Positions 37,275 through 38,717 of a DNA stretch of 38,717 bases are shown here, in pieces (position 1 is the first letter of the stretch; the number at the start of each line of letters is the position of its first letter). The notes under the pieces are model-generated. The model had not been told where the DNA came from, searched no databases, and saw nothing but the letters and a program-made list of their open reading frames with translations. Both the position numbers and the translations under genes were made by a program. Source of the DNA: Accumulibacter sp. (GTDB taxonomy: Bacteria; Pseudomonadota; Gammaproteobacteria; Burkholderiales; Rhodocyclaceae); assembly GCF_023806565.1 (NCBI RefSeq), contig NZ_JAMTDV010000026.1, positions 1-38,717 on the forward strand. Direction: 5' to 3'.

Positions 37275-38441
37275 ATGAGCGCGGTCCATCTTCCCGACTA
37301 CACCGGCGGCAGCATCGTCAATCTGATGCAGAGCATCGCCACGGCGTGCGGCAGCAGCAAGCGGCAATACGCACCGCTCGCTGCCCTTTCCGCAACCCAG
37401 CTCGCCAGGGCGCGTCATATCGTCCTGCTGGTGATCGACGGCCTCGGTCAGCGAACGCTCGCCAGACACACCGCCAGCCCGCATCTGCGACGTCACCTGC
37501 TCGGCAGCATGACCTCGGTGTTTCCATCGACCACTGCCAGCGCCATCACCGCCTTCCTCACCGGACTCGCTCCGGCGCAGCACGGCCTCACCGGCTGGCA
37601 CATGCACATGGAAGAAATCGACCAGACCCTGTCGATCCTGCCCCTGACGCCGCGCATGGGTCCGCCGAAGTTCCTGCCGGGCGACCTGCCGCCACGTCTG
37701 TTCGACCACGGATCCCTCTTCCAGAATCTGGATCGCGAATCCTGGGTGGTCGCGCCGCGGAGCATCGTCGATAGCGCCTTCAACGCCTGGCACTCCCGTG
37801 CCGCACAGACTCGCGCGTACCGCACGCTGCCCGAGATGTTCGCCTGCCTCAACGAGCTGCTGCAGGATCAGACGACGTCGCGCTACGTCTATGCCTATTA
37901 TCCGGATCTCGACAGCCTGTCGCACCGCTACGGCACCGACAGCCAGCAGGCGCGGCAGACGCTGACCGCCATCGATACCTTGGTCGGCGGCTTGCTGCGC
38001 GACCTGCGGGGCAGCAACACCTGGATCCTGCTCACCGCCGACCACGGTTTCATCGATTCGCCAAACCGGCGGGTGATTCAGCTCGATGACCACCCGCAAC
38101 TTGCCGCGCTGCTCATGCGCCCGCTCTGCGGCGAACGCCGCCTGGCCTATTGCTATGTCGCAGCGGAAGCGCGGCCGGCGTTCGAGAACTACGTGCGCCG
38201 CCACCTGGCGCGCGCCGCCCACCTCTATGCGAGCCACAAGCTGATTGCTGCCGGGTGGTTCGGGCCGCCGCCGTACCATCCGCGTCTGGCGTCCCGGATT
38301 GGCGACTACACTCTGGTGATGAAGGACAACTGGACGATCAAGGACTGGTTGCCTGGAGAGAAGCAGTTTGCCATGCTTGGGGTGCACGGTGGCGTCAGCG
38401 CCAGCGAAATGCGTGTGCCGCTGGTCGGCATGCTGGTCTAG
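37275..38441 (+). CDS. Type I phosphodiesterase / nucleotide pyrophosphatase family protein
   Basis: A 388-residue member of the alkaline-phosphatase superfamily, PF01663 type. Metal-binding residues are seen in VLLVIDGLGQR (first Asp), SVFPSTTASAITAFLTG with the Thr nucleophile, YPDLDSLSHRYG, and TADHGFID. The protein has no signal peptide, so it is probably cytosolic, unlike many secreted NPPs. It may cleave phosphodiesters or pyrophosphates; the substrate is unknown. It follows the MBL gene by 82 bases. Confidence 0.88.
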   Translation: MSAVHLPDYTGGSIVNLMQSIATACGSSKRQYAPLAALSATQLARARHIVLLVIDGLGQRTLARHTASPHLRRHLLGSMTSVFPSTTASAITAFLTGLAPAQHGLTGWHMHMEEIDQTLSILPLTPRMGPPKFLPGDLPPRLFDHGSLFQNLDRESWVVAPRSIVDSAFNAWHSRAAQTRAYRTLPEMFACLNELLQDQTTSRYVYAYYPDLDSLSHRYGTDSQQARQTLTAIDTLVGGLLRDLRGSNTWILLTADHGFIDSPNRRVIQLDDHPQLAALLMRPLCGERRLAYCYVAAEARPAFENYVRRHLARAAHLYASHKLIAAGWFGPPPYHPRLASRIGDYTLVMKDNWTIKDWLPGEKQFAMLGVHGGVSASEMRVPLVGMLV

Positions 38442-38490
38442 CGACCGCCGCCGCTTCGAGGACTGGATCCCATTCGTCAGGAGCAGAGCA

Positions 38491-38717
38491 ATGACCAACG
38501 ACAAGACCGCCCACACCGACCGCGTGATCGCCGACGCCACGCGCGACCGCCTTGCCCGCGAAGCCGGCTATCGCGAACGGGCACTCAAGATCTACCCGTG
38601 GATTTGCGGACGGTGTGGCCGCGAATTCACCCACCGGAATCTGCGCGAACTCACGGTTCATCACCGCAACCACAATCACGAAGACAACCCGAGCGACGGC
38701 AGCAACTGGGAGCTGCT
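38491..38717 (+). CDS. yajD: YajD-type HNH nuclease, truncated by window end
   Basis: The first 75 codons are visible, starting at ATG 38491 with AGGAG upstream. The sequence has YPWICGRCGREF (zinc-type CxxC), LTVHHRNHNHEDNP with the HNH active-site His pair, and SDGSNWELL, as in E. coli YajD. The gene runs off the right edge, so its C-terminus is not seen. It probably encodes a small nuclease or DNA-binding HNH protein. It lies 49 bases after the phosphodiesterase gene. Confidence 0.9.
   Translation, partial: MTNDKTAHTDRVIADATRDRLAREAGYRERALKIYPWICGRCGREFTHRNLRELTVHHRNHNHEDNPSDGSNWEL

Overview
The window is high-GC chromosomal DNA whose gene content fits a betaproteobacterium, most likely Rhodocyclales and Accumulibacter-like. 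This is inferred from protein families: betaproteobacterial-type CCA, TtcA, pteridine reductase and BioC, a PEP-CTERM-like protein, a complete leucine catabolic set, and a bufferin-type operon. I saw no rRNA, tRNA, CRISPR array, integrase or insertion sequence. Genes are packed tightly, often with 1-4 base stop/start overlaps.

Layout. 8-7429 holds housekeeping genes: a GST, the CCA-adding enzyme, a MidA-type methyltransferase with an unrecognised partner, a pteridine reductase, TtcA (tRNA thiolation), a cyclase-like/FHA protein that has lost its catalytic residues, and ComF. 7484-9499 carries bioB and bioC, separated by two palindromes, one of them REP-like. 9569-12000 is a minus-strand bufferin-type operon (BufA1-like precursor, MNIO/DUF692 enzyme, DUF2063 partner, DoxX), preceded by two copies of the same promoter-like motif with identical spacing. 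12289-16329 has a small membrane protein, an LCAT-like lipoprotein and ilvBN. The ilvBN leader carries a promoter, an unlisted Leu/Val-rich leader peptide and an attenuator hairpin.

17036-19640 is the most unusual region. Four plus-strand genes lie in order: a PatA-type subtilisin, a 72-residue CxxC protein, a protein resembling the C-terminal part of cyanobactin protease PatG, and a 153-residue Cys-rich protein that starts with an IPGFTA-type motif. I interpret this as a split PatA/PatG-like peptide or protein maturation locus outside cyanobacteria. Its substrate and product are unknown.

19728-27114 is a minus-strand operon of eight genes for the lower leucine pathway (LiuB, LiuC, LiuD, HMG-CoA lyase), with a DsbA-fold isomerase at its head and two tandem DUF1289-type proteins plus a metallo-beta-lactamase-fold hydrolase at its tail. 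Isovaleryl-CoA dehydrogenase, the enzyme that feeds this pathway, is at 34351-35514 with a hotdog thioesterase and a GNAT/carbonic anhydrase fusion. Between these lie a MscS channel with a cyclic-nucleotide domain, an excalibur protein, a PEP-CTERM-like protein, and a transporter/acyl-CoA dehydrogenase/thioesterase operon. The right end holds an MBL hydrolase, an alkaline-phosphatase-superfamily phosphodiesterase and a truncated YajD-type HNH nuclease.
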